From Nocardioides sp. (GTDB taxonomy: Bacteria > Actinomycetota > Actinomycetes > Propionibacteriales > Nocardioidaceae), in the NCBI RefSeq assembly GCF_025965415.1, contig NZ_JAOPWY010000038.1, positions 26,161 to 90,160 on the forward strand: DNA of 64,000 nt, given 5' to 3'. Under the pieces are notes generated by a model. The model was not told the DNA's origin and did no database searches. It worked only from the letters and a program-made list of their open reading frames with translations. This document shows, piece by piece, positions 1-7,641 of the stretch. The number at the start of each line of letters is the position of its first letter. Position 1 is the stretch's first letter. The translations under genes were made by a program, and so were the position numbers.

Positions 1-134
1 GCATCGGTGACGGCCTCCGCGCCAGTGGCACGGCCGTGGGCCACGCCGCGGACAGCCTCCGCGCCACCGGCCGGGACGCCGCGCGCACCGACGACGCCGT
101 CCACACCGGGTTCGACCGGGCCCGGCTGGACTGA
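1..134 (+). CDS. C-terminal end of an unidentified protein (partial)
   Basis: An open frame entering from the left edge (in frame from base 3) ends at TGA 132-134, giving 43 residues rich in Ala, Asp and Arg (ending FDRARLD). The gene start lies outside the window and I do not recognise the family. High third-position G+C and the tight 38-base gap to the next gene support real coding. It could be the tail of a helical or coiled-coil protein, but too little is visible to name it. Confidence 0.5.
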   Translation, partial: IGDGLRASGTAVGHAADSLRATGRDAARTDDAVHTGFDRARLD

Positions 135-159
135 GCGGGCGGCCCACCCAGCCTCCTGC

Positions 160-165
160 AAGACT
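160..165 (+). promoter_or_regulatory. Candidate -10 box for a leaderless aldo/keto reductase mRNA
   Basis: AAGACT lies 7 bases before the ATG at 173, the spacing expected if transcription starts at the start codon. No Shine-Dalgarno sequence precedes this gene. The first base departs from TANNNT, so this is one of the weaker members of the set. Confidence 0.3.
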
Positions 166-172
166 CGCCCGC

Positions 173-1165
173 ATGCAGCAGCGAATCCTGGGACGTACTG
201 ACCGCGAGGTCTCCGTGGTGGGCCTCGGCACCTGGCAGCTCGGCGCCGACTGGGGCGAGGTCACCGAGACGGACGCGCGGGAGGTCCTGGAGGCCTCCGC
301 GGAGGCGGGCGTGACGTTCTACGACACCGCCGACGTCTACGGCGACGGCCGCAGCGAGCAGCTCGTCGGCCGCTTCGTCGCGGCGCACCCCGACGCGGGC
401 TTCACCGTCGCGACCAAGATGGGGCGTCGCGAGGACCAGGTCCCGGCGAACTACGTCGAGGCCAACTTCCGGGCCTGGCTCGATCGCTCGCGTCGCAACC
501 TCGGGGTCGACACCATCGACCTCGTCCAGCTGCACTGCCCGCCGAGCGCGGTCATCGACGACGACGCGACGTACGACGTCCTCGACCGGCTCGTCGAGGA
601 GCAGGTCATCGCGGCCTACGGCGTCAGCGTCGAGACCGCCGCCCAGGCCCTGAGCGCGATCGCCCGTCCCCACGTGGCGAGCGTGCAGATCATCCTCAAC
701 GCCTTCCGGATGAAGCCCCTCGACGAGGTGCTCCCCGCAGCCGAGGCCGCCGGCGCCGGCATCATCGCCCGCGTGCCGCTCGCCTCCGGCCTGCTGTCGG
801 GGAAGTACGGCCTCGACACCACGTTCGCGGCCGACGACCACCGGACCTACAACCGCGACGGCAGCGCCTTCGACGTGGGGGAGACCTTCTCCGGCGTCGA
901 CTACGCCACCGGGGTCGAGGCGGCGCAGGAGTTCACCCGCATGGTGAAGGACAGCGGGCTCGACGCCACCGCCGCCCAGGTCGCGCTCGCCTGGGTGTGG
1001 CAGCAGCCCGGCGTCTCCACCGTCATCCCCGGGGCGCGCAACGTGACCCAGGCGCAGGCCAACGCCGCCGCGGGAGAGGTCGCACCCCTGCCGGCAGCAC
1101 TCCTCGACCTGGTCAGCGACCTCTACGACGGACGCATCCGCGCACAGGTCCACGACCGCTGGTGA
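173..1165 (+). CDS. Aldo/keto reductase
   Basis: A 330-residue cytosolic NADPH-dependent oxidoreductase of the aldo/keto reductase superfamily, reducing or oxidising carbonyl compounds; the substrate cannot be read from sequence. The catalytic tetrad is complete: Asp51 and Tyr56 in FYDTADVYG, Lys82 in VATKMG and His121 in VQLHCPPS. The C-terminal SVIPGARN segment is the usual NADP 2'-phosphate loop. Length is normal for the YajO/Tas-like branch. The start is the ATG that follows a -10-like hexamer by 7 bases. The next gene begins 25 bases downstream with its own promoter, so this is probably a single-gene unit. Confidence 0.93.
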   Translation: MQQRILGRTDREVSVVGLGTWQLGADWGEVTETDAREVLEASAEAGVTFYDTADVYGDGRSEQLVGRFVAAHPDAGFTVATKMGRREDQVPANYVEANFRAWLDRSRRNLGVDTIDLVQLHCPPSAVIDDDATYDVLDRLVEEQVIAAYGVSVETAAQALSAIARPHVASVQIILNAFRMKPLDEVLPAAEAAGAGIIARVPLASGLLSGKYGLDTTFAADDHRTYNRDGSAFDVGETFSGVDYATGVEAAQEFTRMVKDSGLDATAAQVALAWVWQQPGVSTVIPGARNVTQAQANAAAGEVAPLPAALLDLVSDLYDGRIRAQVHDRW

Positions 1166-1178
1166 GGGGCGCCGGGGC

Positions 1179-1184
1179 TAGCCT
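1179..1184 (+). promoter_or_regulatory. -10 box (TAGCCT) for a leaderless PPOX-family mRNA
   Basis: TAGCCT is followed by 6 bases and the ATG at 1191. It fits TANNNT exactly and leaves no room for a ribosome binding site, so the mRNA is likely leaderless. Confidence 0.5.
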
Positions 1185-1190
1185 CGACGC

Positions 1191-1661
1191 ATGTCACCCA
1201 AGACCGCGACCACCACCGACGTCGGCCTCGACGAGCTGCTGGACTTCGTACGCCCCCGGCACCACATGGTGCTGATCACCAGCCGGGCCGACGGGTCCCC
1301 GCAGTCCTCGCCGGTGACCGGCGGCGTCGACGACAACGGCCGGATCGTCATCTCGTCCTACCCCCAGCGGGCCAAGACGAAGAACGCTCGCAAGCACCCG
1401 GACGTCTCCGTGCTGGTGCTCTCCGAGGAGTGGGACGACGCGTGGGTCCAGGTCGACGGGACCTGCGAGGTGCTCGACGCCACCGAGGGGCCCGAGGCGC
1501 TCGAGGGCTTCGTGGAGTACTTCCGCAACATCGCCGGCGAGCACTCCGACTGGGACGAGTACCGCGCGGCCATGGTGAAGCAGGGCAAGTCGCTCCTGCG
1601 GATCACGCCGACGCGGTGGGGCCCCGTGGCCACGGGCGGCTTCCCGCCCGAGGGCTCCTGA
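1191..1661 (+). CDS. PPOX-class F420-dependent oxidoreductase
   Basis: A 156-residue split-barrel flavin/deazaflavin-binding protein of the pyridoxamine 5'-phosphate oxidase-like family. Visible family marks are the N-terminal HHMVLITSRADGSPQSSPV strand pair, the ISSYPQRAKTKNARKHPDVSV cofactor-phosphate segment rich in Arg and Lys, and the C-terminal RITPTRWGP strand. Members of this branch in actinobacteria use F420H2 to reduce small molecules; the physiological substrate is unknown. No tail or membrane segment is present. Another F420-type enzyme lies at 7638-8603, so F420 is likely made by this organism. Confidence 0.9.
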   Translation: MSPKTATTTDVGLDELLDFVRPRHHMVLITSRADGSPQSSPVTGGVDDNGRIVISSYPQRAKTKNARKHPDVSVLVLSEEWDDAWVQVDGTCEVLDATEGPEALEGFVEYFRNIAGEHSDWDEYRAAMVKQGKSLLRITPTRWGPVATGGFPPEGS

Positions 1662-1714
1662 CCGACGGGGAGGGCCATCAGGCACCTTTCACCCCGTTTG
1701 CCACGATGAAGGGC

Positions 1715-2302
1715 ATGTCCACCACGACCCGCGAGCCCGCCTGGCAGCAGGCCGCGCTGCTCACGGGCGGGTTCGTGGCGCTGCTGTGGATGCTCGAGAT
1801 CGTCGACGCGTCGTCGGGCCACCCGCTCGACGCGTACGGCGTCCAGCCCCGCTCCGAGGACGGGCTCGTCGGCGTGGCCGTCGCCCCGTTGCTGCACTTC
1901 GGCTTCGAGCACCTGGTCGGCAACACCGTGCCCGTGCTGGTCCTCGGCTTCCTGACCCTGGCGACGGGGATCGCGCGCGGCCTCGCGGCGACGGCGATCA
2001 TCTGGGTCGTCGGTGGGCTCGGGGTCTGGCTCTTCGCCCAGCCCGGCAGCAACCACGCCGGCGCGTCGGTGCTGGTCTTCGGCTGGATCGTCTTCCTGGT
2101 CGTGCGCGGCTTCCTCAACCGCCGCCCGACCGAGATCCTCATCGGCGTCGCGGTCTTCCTGCTCTACAGCGGAGCCCTGCTCGGCGTCCTGCCCGGACAG
2201 CCCGGCGTCTCGTGGCAGGGCCACCTCTTCGGAGCGGTCGGCGGGTTCCTCGCCGCGCGCGTGCTGACGACCCGTGCGCGCGGTGAGTCGAGCCGCGCGT
2301 GA
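1715..2302 (+). CDS. Rhomboid-family intramembrane serine protease
   Basis: A 195-residue polytopic membrane protein with six predicted hydrophobic helices. It has the rhomboid catalytic layout: the HFGFEHLVGN helix (His66, Asn70) lines the active site, Ser118 sits in NHAGASVLVFG (the GxS motif), and His170 lies in SWQGHLFGAVGG. It should cleave transmembrane substrates within the bilayer; no substrate is evident. I place the start at ATG 1715, which follows CACGAT by 7 bases like other leaderless genes here; ATG 1706 is the alternative. There is no extra cytosolic domain, so this is the minimal six-helix form. Confidence 0.87.
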   Translation: MSTTTREPAWQQAALLTGGFVALLWMLEIVDASSGHPLDAYGVQPRSEDGLVGVAVAPLLHFGFEHLVGNTVPVLVLGFLTLATGIARGLAATAIIWVVGGLGVWLFAQPGSNHAGASVLVFGWIVFLVVRGFLNRRPTEILIGVAVFLLYSGALLGVLPGQPGVSWQGHLFGAVGGFLAARVLTTRARGESSRA

Positions 2303-2329
2303 AGAGCGGGTCGCGGGGTACGGGGCAGC

Positions 2330-3472
2330 ATGCAACGCGCAGCAGCCCAGACCCCCTCCGGCTCACGTCCTGATCGCACGGACGACCCCGACCACCCCGC
2401 CAAGCCCGACTCTCCCGGCGACCTCACCAGGACGTCGTGGACCTACGTCGCGCGCAAGACGTGGCGCGAGTTCTCCGACGACCAGTGCACCGACCTCGCC
2501 GCGGCGCTGACCTACTACGCCGTCCTGGCACTGTTCCCGGCCGCGCTCGCGATGCTCTCCCTGGTGGGGCTCGTGGGGCAGGGCCCCGACACCGTCGACG
2601 CGCTCCTGCAGGTGCTGCGCAGCGTCGGGGCCGGCGGTGCGGCCGACACCCTCGAACCCACGCTGGTGCAGCTCAGCACGTCCTCGAGCGCGGGGCTCGG
2701 CCTCGTCCTCGGCCTCGCCGCCGCGCTGTGGTCGGCCTCGGGCTACGTCGGTGCGTTCGGTCGCGGGATGAACCGGGTGTACGAGGTCGGCGAGGGCAGG
2801 CCGGTGTGGAAGCTGCGGCCCACGATGCTCCTGGTCACCCTCGTGACCGTCGTGCTCACCGCGCTCGTCGCGCTCAGCCTGGTGCTCACCGGCCCGGCCG
2901 CCGAGGCGGTCGGCGACGTCATCGGGCTCGGCTCGACCGCCGTCCTGGTCTGGAACATCGCCAAGTGGCCGGTGATGCTGCTGGTCGTCATGCTCATCGT
3001 GGGCCTGCTCTACTACGCCACTCCCAACGTCAAGCAGCCGAAGTTCCGGTGGATCAGTGTCGGCGCGGCCGTGGCGATCGTGGTCTGGCTCGTCGCGTCG
3101 GCGGCCTTCGGCGTGTACGTCGCCAACTTCAGCAGCTACGACAAGACCTACGGCTCGCTCGCCGGCGTCGTCGTGTTTCTGCTCTGGCTCTGGATCACCA
3201 ACCTCGCCCTGCTCTTCGGCGCCGAGCTCGACGCCGAGCTCGAGCGCGCCCGCGAGCTGCAGGCGGGGATGCCCGCAGAGAAGGACATCCAGCTCCCCCC
3301 GCGTGACACCCGCAAGATCGAGAAGGCGGCCGAGAAGGAGCGCGCCGACGAGCTCCGCGGGCGTCGGATCCGGCAGACCCACGGCCGCGACGACGACCCC
3401 GCCGTCCCCGACCCCGCCGATCCCGACGGCACCGGCCGCCGCTCCGGCGACACCGAGGGCTCCACCCGTTGA
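2330..3472 (+). CDS. YihY/virulence factor BrkB family membrane protein
   Basis: A 380-residue inner-membrane protein with six hydrophobic helices and the family hallmark segments ALTYYAVLALFPAALA near residue 65, SGYVGAFGRGMNRVYEV near 140, and FGVYVANFSSYDKTYGSLAGVV near 265. It was once called ribonuclease BN, but the family is better regarded as a membrane transporter-like protein of unknown function. The C-terminal 70 residues are a charged, Asp/Arg-rich cytosolic tail. Its TGA overlaps the TTG start of the SDR gene (TTGA), so the two are translationally coupled. Confidence 0.9.
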   Translation: MQRAAAQTPSGSRPDRTDDPDHPAKPDSPGDLTRTSWTYVARKTWREFSDDQCTDLAAALTYYAVLALFPAALAMLSLVGLVGQGPDTVDALLQVLRSVGAGGAADTLEPTLVQLSTSSSAGLGLVLGLAAALWSASGYVGAFGRGMNRVYEVGEGRPVWKLRPTMLLVTLVTVVLTALVALSLVLTGPAAEAVGDVIGLGSTAVLVWNIAKWPVMLLVVMLIVGLLYYATPNVKQPKFRWISVGAAVAIVVWLVASAAFGVYVANFSSYDKTYGSLAGVVVFLLWLWITNLALLFGAELDAELERARELQAGMPAEKDIQLPPRDTRKIEKAAEKERADELRGRRIRQTHGRDDDPAVPDPADPDGTGRRSGDTEGSTR

Positions 3473-4416
3473 GCGGGTCCGCACGCGTCGTCCTGGTGAC
3501 GGGCGCGTCCAGCGGCATCGGTGAGGCCGTCGTACGACAGGCGGCCGCCCGCGGCGACCACGTGGTCCTGCTCGCCCGCGGCCGCGAGGCGCTGGAGCGG
3601 GTGGCCTCGGACTGCGAGCGGCTCGGTGCCGCCTCGGTGCTCGTCGCGCCCGCCGACGTCGGTGACGACGCGGAGGTCGCCACCGCCGTGTCCGCCGTGA
3701 TCGCGCGGCACGGGCGGCTCGACGTCGTCGTGAGCTGCGCCGGCGTCGTGGCCTACGGCCGCATCCCCGACGTCCCGGCGGACGTGTTCGACGGGGTCGT
3801 GACGACCAACCTCCTCGGTCCGGTCAACCTCGTCCGCCACGTGCTGCCGCTGCTTCGGCAGCAGGACGCCGGGAGCGTGGTGCTCGTCGGGTCGGTGATC
3901 GGACACATCGGTGTGCCCGACATGGCGGCGTACGTCGTCAGCAAGTGGGGCGTGCGCGGCCTCGTGCGCCAGCTGCGCGTCGACAACCGTGACCGGCCCG
4001 GCCTCCGCATCGGCTACGTCGCCCCCGGAGGGGTCGACACCCCGATCTACCGCCAGGCGGCGACGTACGGCGACTCGGTCGGGCGGCCGCCCTTCCCGGT
4101 GTCCTCGCCCGAGCGGATCGCCAGGCGAGTGCTGGAGGTGGCCGACCACCCGCGCCGCAGCGGTCAGGTCGGCATCGGCAACAACGTCATCCGACTGGGC
4201 TTCACCACGCTGCCGTGGGTCTACGACCGGCTGGTGGGCCCGCTGTTCACCGTGGTCGCGCAGGACCTCGTGGCGCCAGTGGTGCACGGCCCCGGCAACG
4301 TGCTGGCGACGCGCCAGGAGCACAACGCGCTGAGGGGAAAGCAGGGCAGTGCCCTGCTCGGGATGGTCGCCAACCTCGTCGCGCTGGCCTCGCGGCGGTT
4401 CCGGCGCCGGTCATAG
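3469..4416 (+). CDS. SDR family NAD(P)-dependent oxidoreductase
   Basis: A 315-residue classical short-chain dehydrogenase. The TGASSGIG dinucleotide loop is at residues 11-18, the SCAG motif (NNAG variant) near 89-92, and catalytic Ser142, Tyr155 and Lys159 sit in VGSVIG and YVVSK. The C-terminal 60 residues (after NNVIRLGF) are longer than in a minimal SDR and include a hydrophobic stretch around YDRLVGPLFTVVAQDLVAPVV, which could anchor it to the membrane. It uses a TTG start overlapping the stop of the BrkB-like gene. The substrate is unknown. Its stop overlaps the stop of the convergent small gene at 4411 by 6 bases. Confidence 0.9.
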   Translation: MSGSARVVLVTGASSGIGEAVVRQAAARGDHVVLLARGREALERVASDCERLGAASVLVAPADVGDDAEVATAVSAVIARHGRLDVVVSCAGVVAYGRIPDVPADVFDGVVTTNLLGPVNLVRHVLPLLRQQDAGSVVLVGSVIGHIGVPDMAAYVVSKWGVRGLVRQLRVDNRDRPGLRIGYVAPGGVDTPIYRQAATYGDSVGRPPFPVSSPERIARRVLEVADHPRRSGQVGIGNNVIRLGFTTLPWVYDRLVGPLFTVVAQDLVAPVVHGPGNVLATRQEHNALRGKQGSALLGMVANLVALASRRFRRRS

Positions 4417-4569
4417 TCGGCCGGGGTCGTCCTCGGAGTCCTTGTCGGGGTTGTCGGGGTTGCCGGGGGTGCCGGCGAGGTCCGTCTCCGGGTCGTTCAC
4501 CGGGTCGGTGTCGAGGTGCGTCTGGGGGTCGGCGTGCGTCTCGGGAGCGGTGTCGTCGGGGGTGGTCAT
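4411..4569 (-). CDS. Small acidic low-complexity protein (hypothetical)
   Basis: A 52-residue frame read leftward from ATG 4569, preceded by AAGGAG eight bases upstream, the clearest Shine-Dalgarno sequence in this region and the reason I call it. The product begins MTTPDDTAPETHADP and is composed almost wholly of Asp, Pro, Thr, Glu and Asn in a loose DP-x-T/D repeat, so it should be disordered and strongly acidic. I do not recognise a family. It converges on the SDR gene, overlapping its final codons. Confidence 0.6.
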   Translation of the reverse strand: MTTPDDTAPETHADPQTHLDTDPVNDPETDLAGTPGNPDNPDKDSEDDPGRL

Positions 4570-4810
4570 GGCGTCTCCTTGGCGAGCGGGGTGTGCGGTC
4601 TCCTCTGGAGTACCCCGTGGCGGGAGAGAAAGTCGTTCCGCCCCCGCATGGCACCGTCGGAGCGTGGGTACCCGGTTGTCACGTCGGGGCCGCCCGCCGC
4701 GGCCTCGACGGCCACCCCCCGCGAGACCCGCCGGGGACACCCTCCCGTACGCCGTGCGAGGGGTCCCCGGCGCTCGCGCATCATCGCCCGGCCCCGGGGT
4801 ACGTGTCGGC

Positions 4811-5422
4811 ATGACCGACCTGACCTGCCTCGTCCTGAACTGCACGCTCAAGCGCTCACCGGCCGAGTCCAGCGCGGAGCTGCTGGGCACCCAGGTCCTG
4901 GAGGCGTTCGCCGACCTCGGGGTCGCGGGCTCGATGACACGGGTCGTCGACCATGACGTGCGCTTCGGGGTGAGCATCGACGAGGGTGACGGTGACGCCT
5001 GGCCCACTCTCCGCGAGCAGATGCTCGGCGCCGACGTGCTCGTCCTGGCGACACCGATCTGGATGGGCCAGCCCGCATCGGTCTGCAAGATGGTCCTCGA
5101 GCGGCTCGACGCCGAGCTCTCCGAGACCGACGACGACGGGCGTCCGCTGACCTTCGGCAAGGTCGCCGGCATCGGTGTCGTCGGCAACGAGGACGGCGCG
5201 CACCACGTGAGCGCCGAGGTGTTCCAGGCCCTCAACGACGTCGGTTTCACCCTCCCGGCGCAGGCGGCGACGTACTGGGTCGGGGAGGCCATGCAGGCCG
5301 TCGACTTCAAGGACGTCTCGCCGACCCCGGAGGCCACGGCCGGCACGACCCGGATGCTGGCGCGCAACGCGACGCACCTCGCCACCCTGCTCGCTGCCAC
5401 TCCCTATCCGGCAGCCGGCTGA
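4811..5422 (+). CDS. NAD(P)H-dependent FMN reductase / flavodoxin-like protein
   Basis: A 203-residue flavodoxin-fold protein. The first strand LTCLVLNCTLKRSPAES forms the FMN phosphate loop (NxTxxxS), ATPIWMGQPAS at 80-90 is the isoalloxazine-binding loop characteristic of the NADPH-dependent FMN reductase family, and GNEDGAHH follows the fourth strand. It probably reduces FMN or a quinone/azo-type substrate with NAD(P)H in the cytosol. The upstream 240 bases carry no other gene. The start is ATG 4811, matching the usual short N-terminus of the family. Confidence 0.87.
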   Translation: MTDLTCLVLNCTLKRSPAESSAELLGTQVLEAFADLGVAGSMTRVVDHDVRFGVSIDEGDGDAWPTLREQMLGADVLVLATPIWMGQPASVCKMVLERLDAELSETDDDGRPLTFGKVAGIGVVGNEDGAHHVSAEVFQALNDVGFTLPAQAATYWVGEAMQAVDFKDVSPTPEATAGTTRMLARNATHLATLLAATPYPAAG

Positions 5423-5440
5423 GTCGACCGGTCCCGCGTG

Positions 5441-6112
5441 TCAGTGGACGCGGAGCGGGCTGTGCGAGAGCTGGGCCAGCAGGTCGCGCGGCCCGTCGTA
5501 GACCCACGAGGCGCCCGCCGAGCGCAGGCGCTCGGCGCCGGTGCCACCACTGCGCAGTCCGATGCTGGGAACGTCCGCCGCCTCGGCGGCGAGGGCGTCC
5601 CACACGGCGTCGCCCACGGCAATGGCGTTGCCTCCACCGGCGCGGGAGACGGCGAGCCGGACCAGGTCGGGGGCCGGCTTGCTGGGCACGTCGTCCGACG
5701 CGGCCACCACGGCGGTGAGCCGGGACCGGGCGTCGACGAGGTCGAGCAGCTCGTCGACGAGGTCTCCGGGGGACGAGCTGGCCACCACGACCCGGTGGCC
5801 GTGGTCGGCCAGGGTCTCGACGAGGTCCGACGCCCCGTCGAGGGCGCAGATGTTCCGCAGGCCTGCTCGGAAGTGCGTGTCGTGGAGCGCGCGGACGTCG
5901 TCGCCGACCGCGGTCTCGGCGCGGTCCCCGGCCACGTGGGCGACCAGTCGGTCACCGCCCATGCCGATGGCCTCGTGGGTGCGCACGCCACTCACGTTGA
6001 GACCGACGTCGTGGAAGGCCGCCTGCCAGGCGACGACGTGGTGGTAGACCGATTCGACGAGCGTGCCGTCCAGGTCGAGCACGACGACGGGGTGCTGCGG
6101 TTCTGTGGCCAC
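5441..6112 (-). CDS. HAD family hydrolase (phosphatase-like)
   Basis: A 223-residue haloacid dehalogenase-superfamily protein. Motif I is VLDLDGTLVES with nucleophile Asp13 and Asp15, motif II is the Ser run in VVVASSSPGD, motif III is the Lys in VPSKPAPD, and motif IV is VGDAVWD. The helical cap between motifs I and II (about residues 20-90) places it in the beta-phosphoglucomutase / phosphoglycolate phosphatase-like subfamily. The substrate cannot be inferred. It starts with GTG at 6112 and is divergent from the GAF-ANTAR gene. Confidence 0.9.
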   Translation of the reverse strand: MATEPQHPVVVLDLDGTLVESVYHHVVAWQAAFHDVGLNVSGVRTHEAIGMGGDRLVAHVAGDRAETAVGDDVRALHDTHFRAGLRNICALDGASDLVETLADHGHRVVVASSSPGDLVDELLDLVDARSRLTAVVAASDDVPSKPAPDLVRLAVSRAGGGNAIAVGDAVWDALAAEAADVPSIGLRSGGTGAERLRSAGASWVYDGPRDLLAQLSHSPLRVH

Positions 6113-6246
6113 GTCGAGGCGTACCCCGTGAGCGCGATCCGTATGCGCCTAAAGTCGACCGCCCGGGCGGGTGTGGTGTCCCACGGTCGGGGTGGAGGAC
6201 CATCGGAAAGGTCCGGGGGATCCCACCGCTTGCGAGGGGGCACGTC

Positions 6247-6921
6247 ATGGAACTACTGCCCCAGAGCAGAGAAGCACTGGACGAGTACGTCACGCCGTCG
6301 GTCGACGACGTCGAGGGTCTGCTCAGGGTGATCGAGGGCTGGGCAGTGCGAGCCGTGCCCGAGTGCGTGGCGCTGAGCGTCACGATGCTCGACGACGACC
6401 TGACCTTCACCCTCGTGGACCCCGAGACCCGCGTGGAGAGAGCGCCGATCGACACCGAGTGCGCCGAGGAGTGCGACGACGACCCCGCCGACTCCCCGGC
6501 CCTCGACGAGAGCGGATGGGCCGACATGGCGCGCGAGCGCGCGTTCGACGGCATCGCCAGCACCGTGTGCCTGCCGGTCGTCGAGGACGGGCGCGCCGTG
6601 CTCAACATCGACCTCTACGCCTCCACCGCCCATGCCTTCCACAACCGCATCGACGGCCTGGTCGAGGCCCTGGGCGCCTGGCAGGCCGGCGCGGTGACCA
6701 ACGCCGACCTCGGCTTCGACACCCTCCGCCGCGCGGAAGCCGCTCCCGAGCGGCTGCGCGAGCAGCGTCTGGTGGACGTCGCGGTGGGACTCGTGGCCGC
6801 CACCGCAGGAGTCACGACCGACGAGGCCCTGACGCTCCTGCGCGAGGCCGCCGCCGTCGTCGGGATCGCCGAGTCACAGGCTGCCGGTGTGGCGCGACAC
6901 CTGTTGGGGTGGAACGGGTAG
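6247..6921 (+). CDS. GAF and ANTAR domain-containing regulator
   Basis: A 224-residue cytosolic protein. Residues 20-135 form a GAF-like sensor fold (CVALSVTMLDDDLTFTLVD, then TVCLPVVEDGRAVLNIDLY). Residues 158-220 form an ANTAR RNA-binding helical domain (EQRLVDVAVGLVAATAGVT). ANTAR proteins act as antiterminators by binding paired hexaloop stem-loops in nascent RNA. No RNA target is obvious nearby. A GAGGGGG ribosome site precedes ATG 6247 by 7 bases. It is the first of three ANTAR genes in 9 kb. Confidence 0.85.
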   Translation: MELLPQSREALDEYVTPSVDDVEGLLRVIEGWAVRAVPECVALSVTMLDDDLTFTLVDPETRVERAPIDTECAEECDDDPADSPALDESGWADMARERAFDGIASTVCLPVVEDGRAVLNIDLYASTAHAFHNRIDGLVEALGAWQAGAVTNADLGFDTLRRAEAAPERLREQRLVDVAVGLVAATAGVTTDEALTLLREAAAVVGIAESQAAGVARHLLGWNG

Positions 6922-6966
6922 GACGCCGGGACGCATGCGTCTCGCCCATCGGGGTACTGCAGGCCC

Positions 6967-7641
6967 ATGGACCGACACAGTGTTTCCGCCGCCCGGCACG
7001 TCAAGGTGGCGATCATGGACGAGAGCGAGCTCGTCGTGCAGGGCATCCGCGCGATGCTCGAGCCGCACGCCGCCTTCGTCACCCTGGTGCCCCACCGCGC
7101 CGAAGGGGCCGCCGCTCTGTGCGACCTCACTCTCTACGAGCCCTCCGCCCACCGTCGTACGACGGGCGTGCGCGGGGTGCCGCAGCGCTTCCCCACCCGC
7201 ATGGTCGCCTTCGGCTGGGACTGCAGCCCCCAGGCGGTCTCGACCGAGATGTCCCGCGGCGCCGCGGGCTTCGTGAGCAAGTGGCTGCCCGCACGCCGCC
7301 TGGTCTGGAACCTGTTGCAGATCTCCGAGGGCCGCGTCGTCGTCGACGCCTGGTCGGGGCAGCAGGAGACCACCCAGCCGGCAGTGGAGAAGTGGCCGTT
7401 GACCCAGCGCGAGACCGAGGTCCTCTCGATGATCGCGTCAGGTCGCGCCAACCGGGAGATCGCCGAGGAGACCAACCTCAGCATCAACTCGGTGAAGTCC
7501 TACATCCGTGGCGCCTACGCCAAGATCGAGGTCTCCTCCCGCTCCCAGGCCGTGCTCTGGGCGATCCAGCACGGTCTCCTGGTGTCGGCTGAGTCCGACC
7601 CCACGAGCCACCGCGTGTCCGCCCAGCCCGTCCGCGCGTGA
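6967..7641 (+). CDS. LuxR-type response regulator with degenerate receiver
   Basis: A 224-residue protein with an N-terminal receiver-like fold (residues 12-125) and a C-terminal LuxR/GerE helix-turn-helix (about 145-205: LTQRETEVLSMIASGRANREIAEETN). The receiver keeps the acidic pocket (IMDES) and the conserved Lys in GFVSKWLP. The position normally holding the phosphoacceptor Asp (DxxLxD) reads DLTLYEP, giving Glu, and the conserved Thr/Ser strand reads VAFGWD. It may therefore act without phosphorylation. No partner kinase is adjacent. Its TGA overlaps the GTG start of the LLM gene. Confidence 0.85.
   Translation: MDRHSVSAARHVKVAIMDESELVVQGIRAMLEPHAAFVTLVPHRAEGAAALCDLTLYEPSAHRRTTGVRGVPQRFPTRMVAFGWDCSPQAVSTEMSRGAAGFVSKWLPARRLVWNLLQISEGRVVVDAWSGQQETTQPAVEKWPLTQRETEVLSMIASGRANREIAEETNLSINSVKSYIRGAYAKIEVSSRSQAVLWAIQHGLLVSAESDPTSHRVSAQPVRA

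Noticed and set aside
2310..2320. GGGGTAC strings resembling SigB-type -10 elements before several genes (2312, 4795, 6952)
   Set aside because: No GTTT-like -35 lies at the required 12-16 bases, and the string is expected by chance in this composition.
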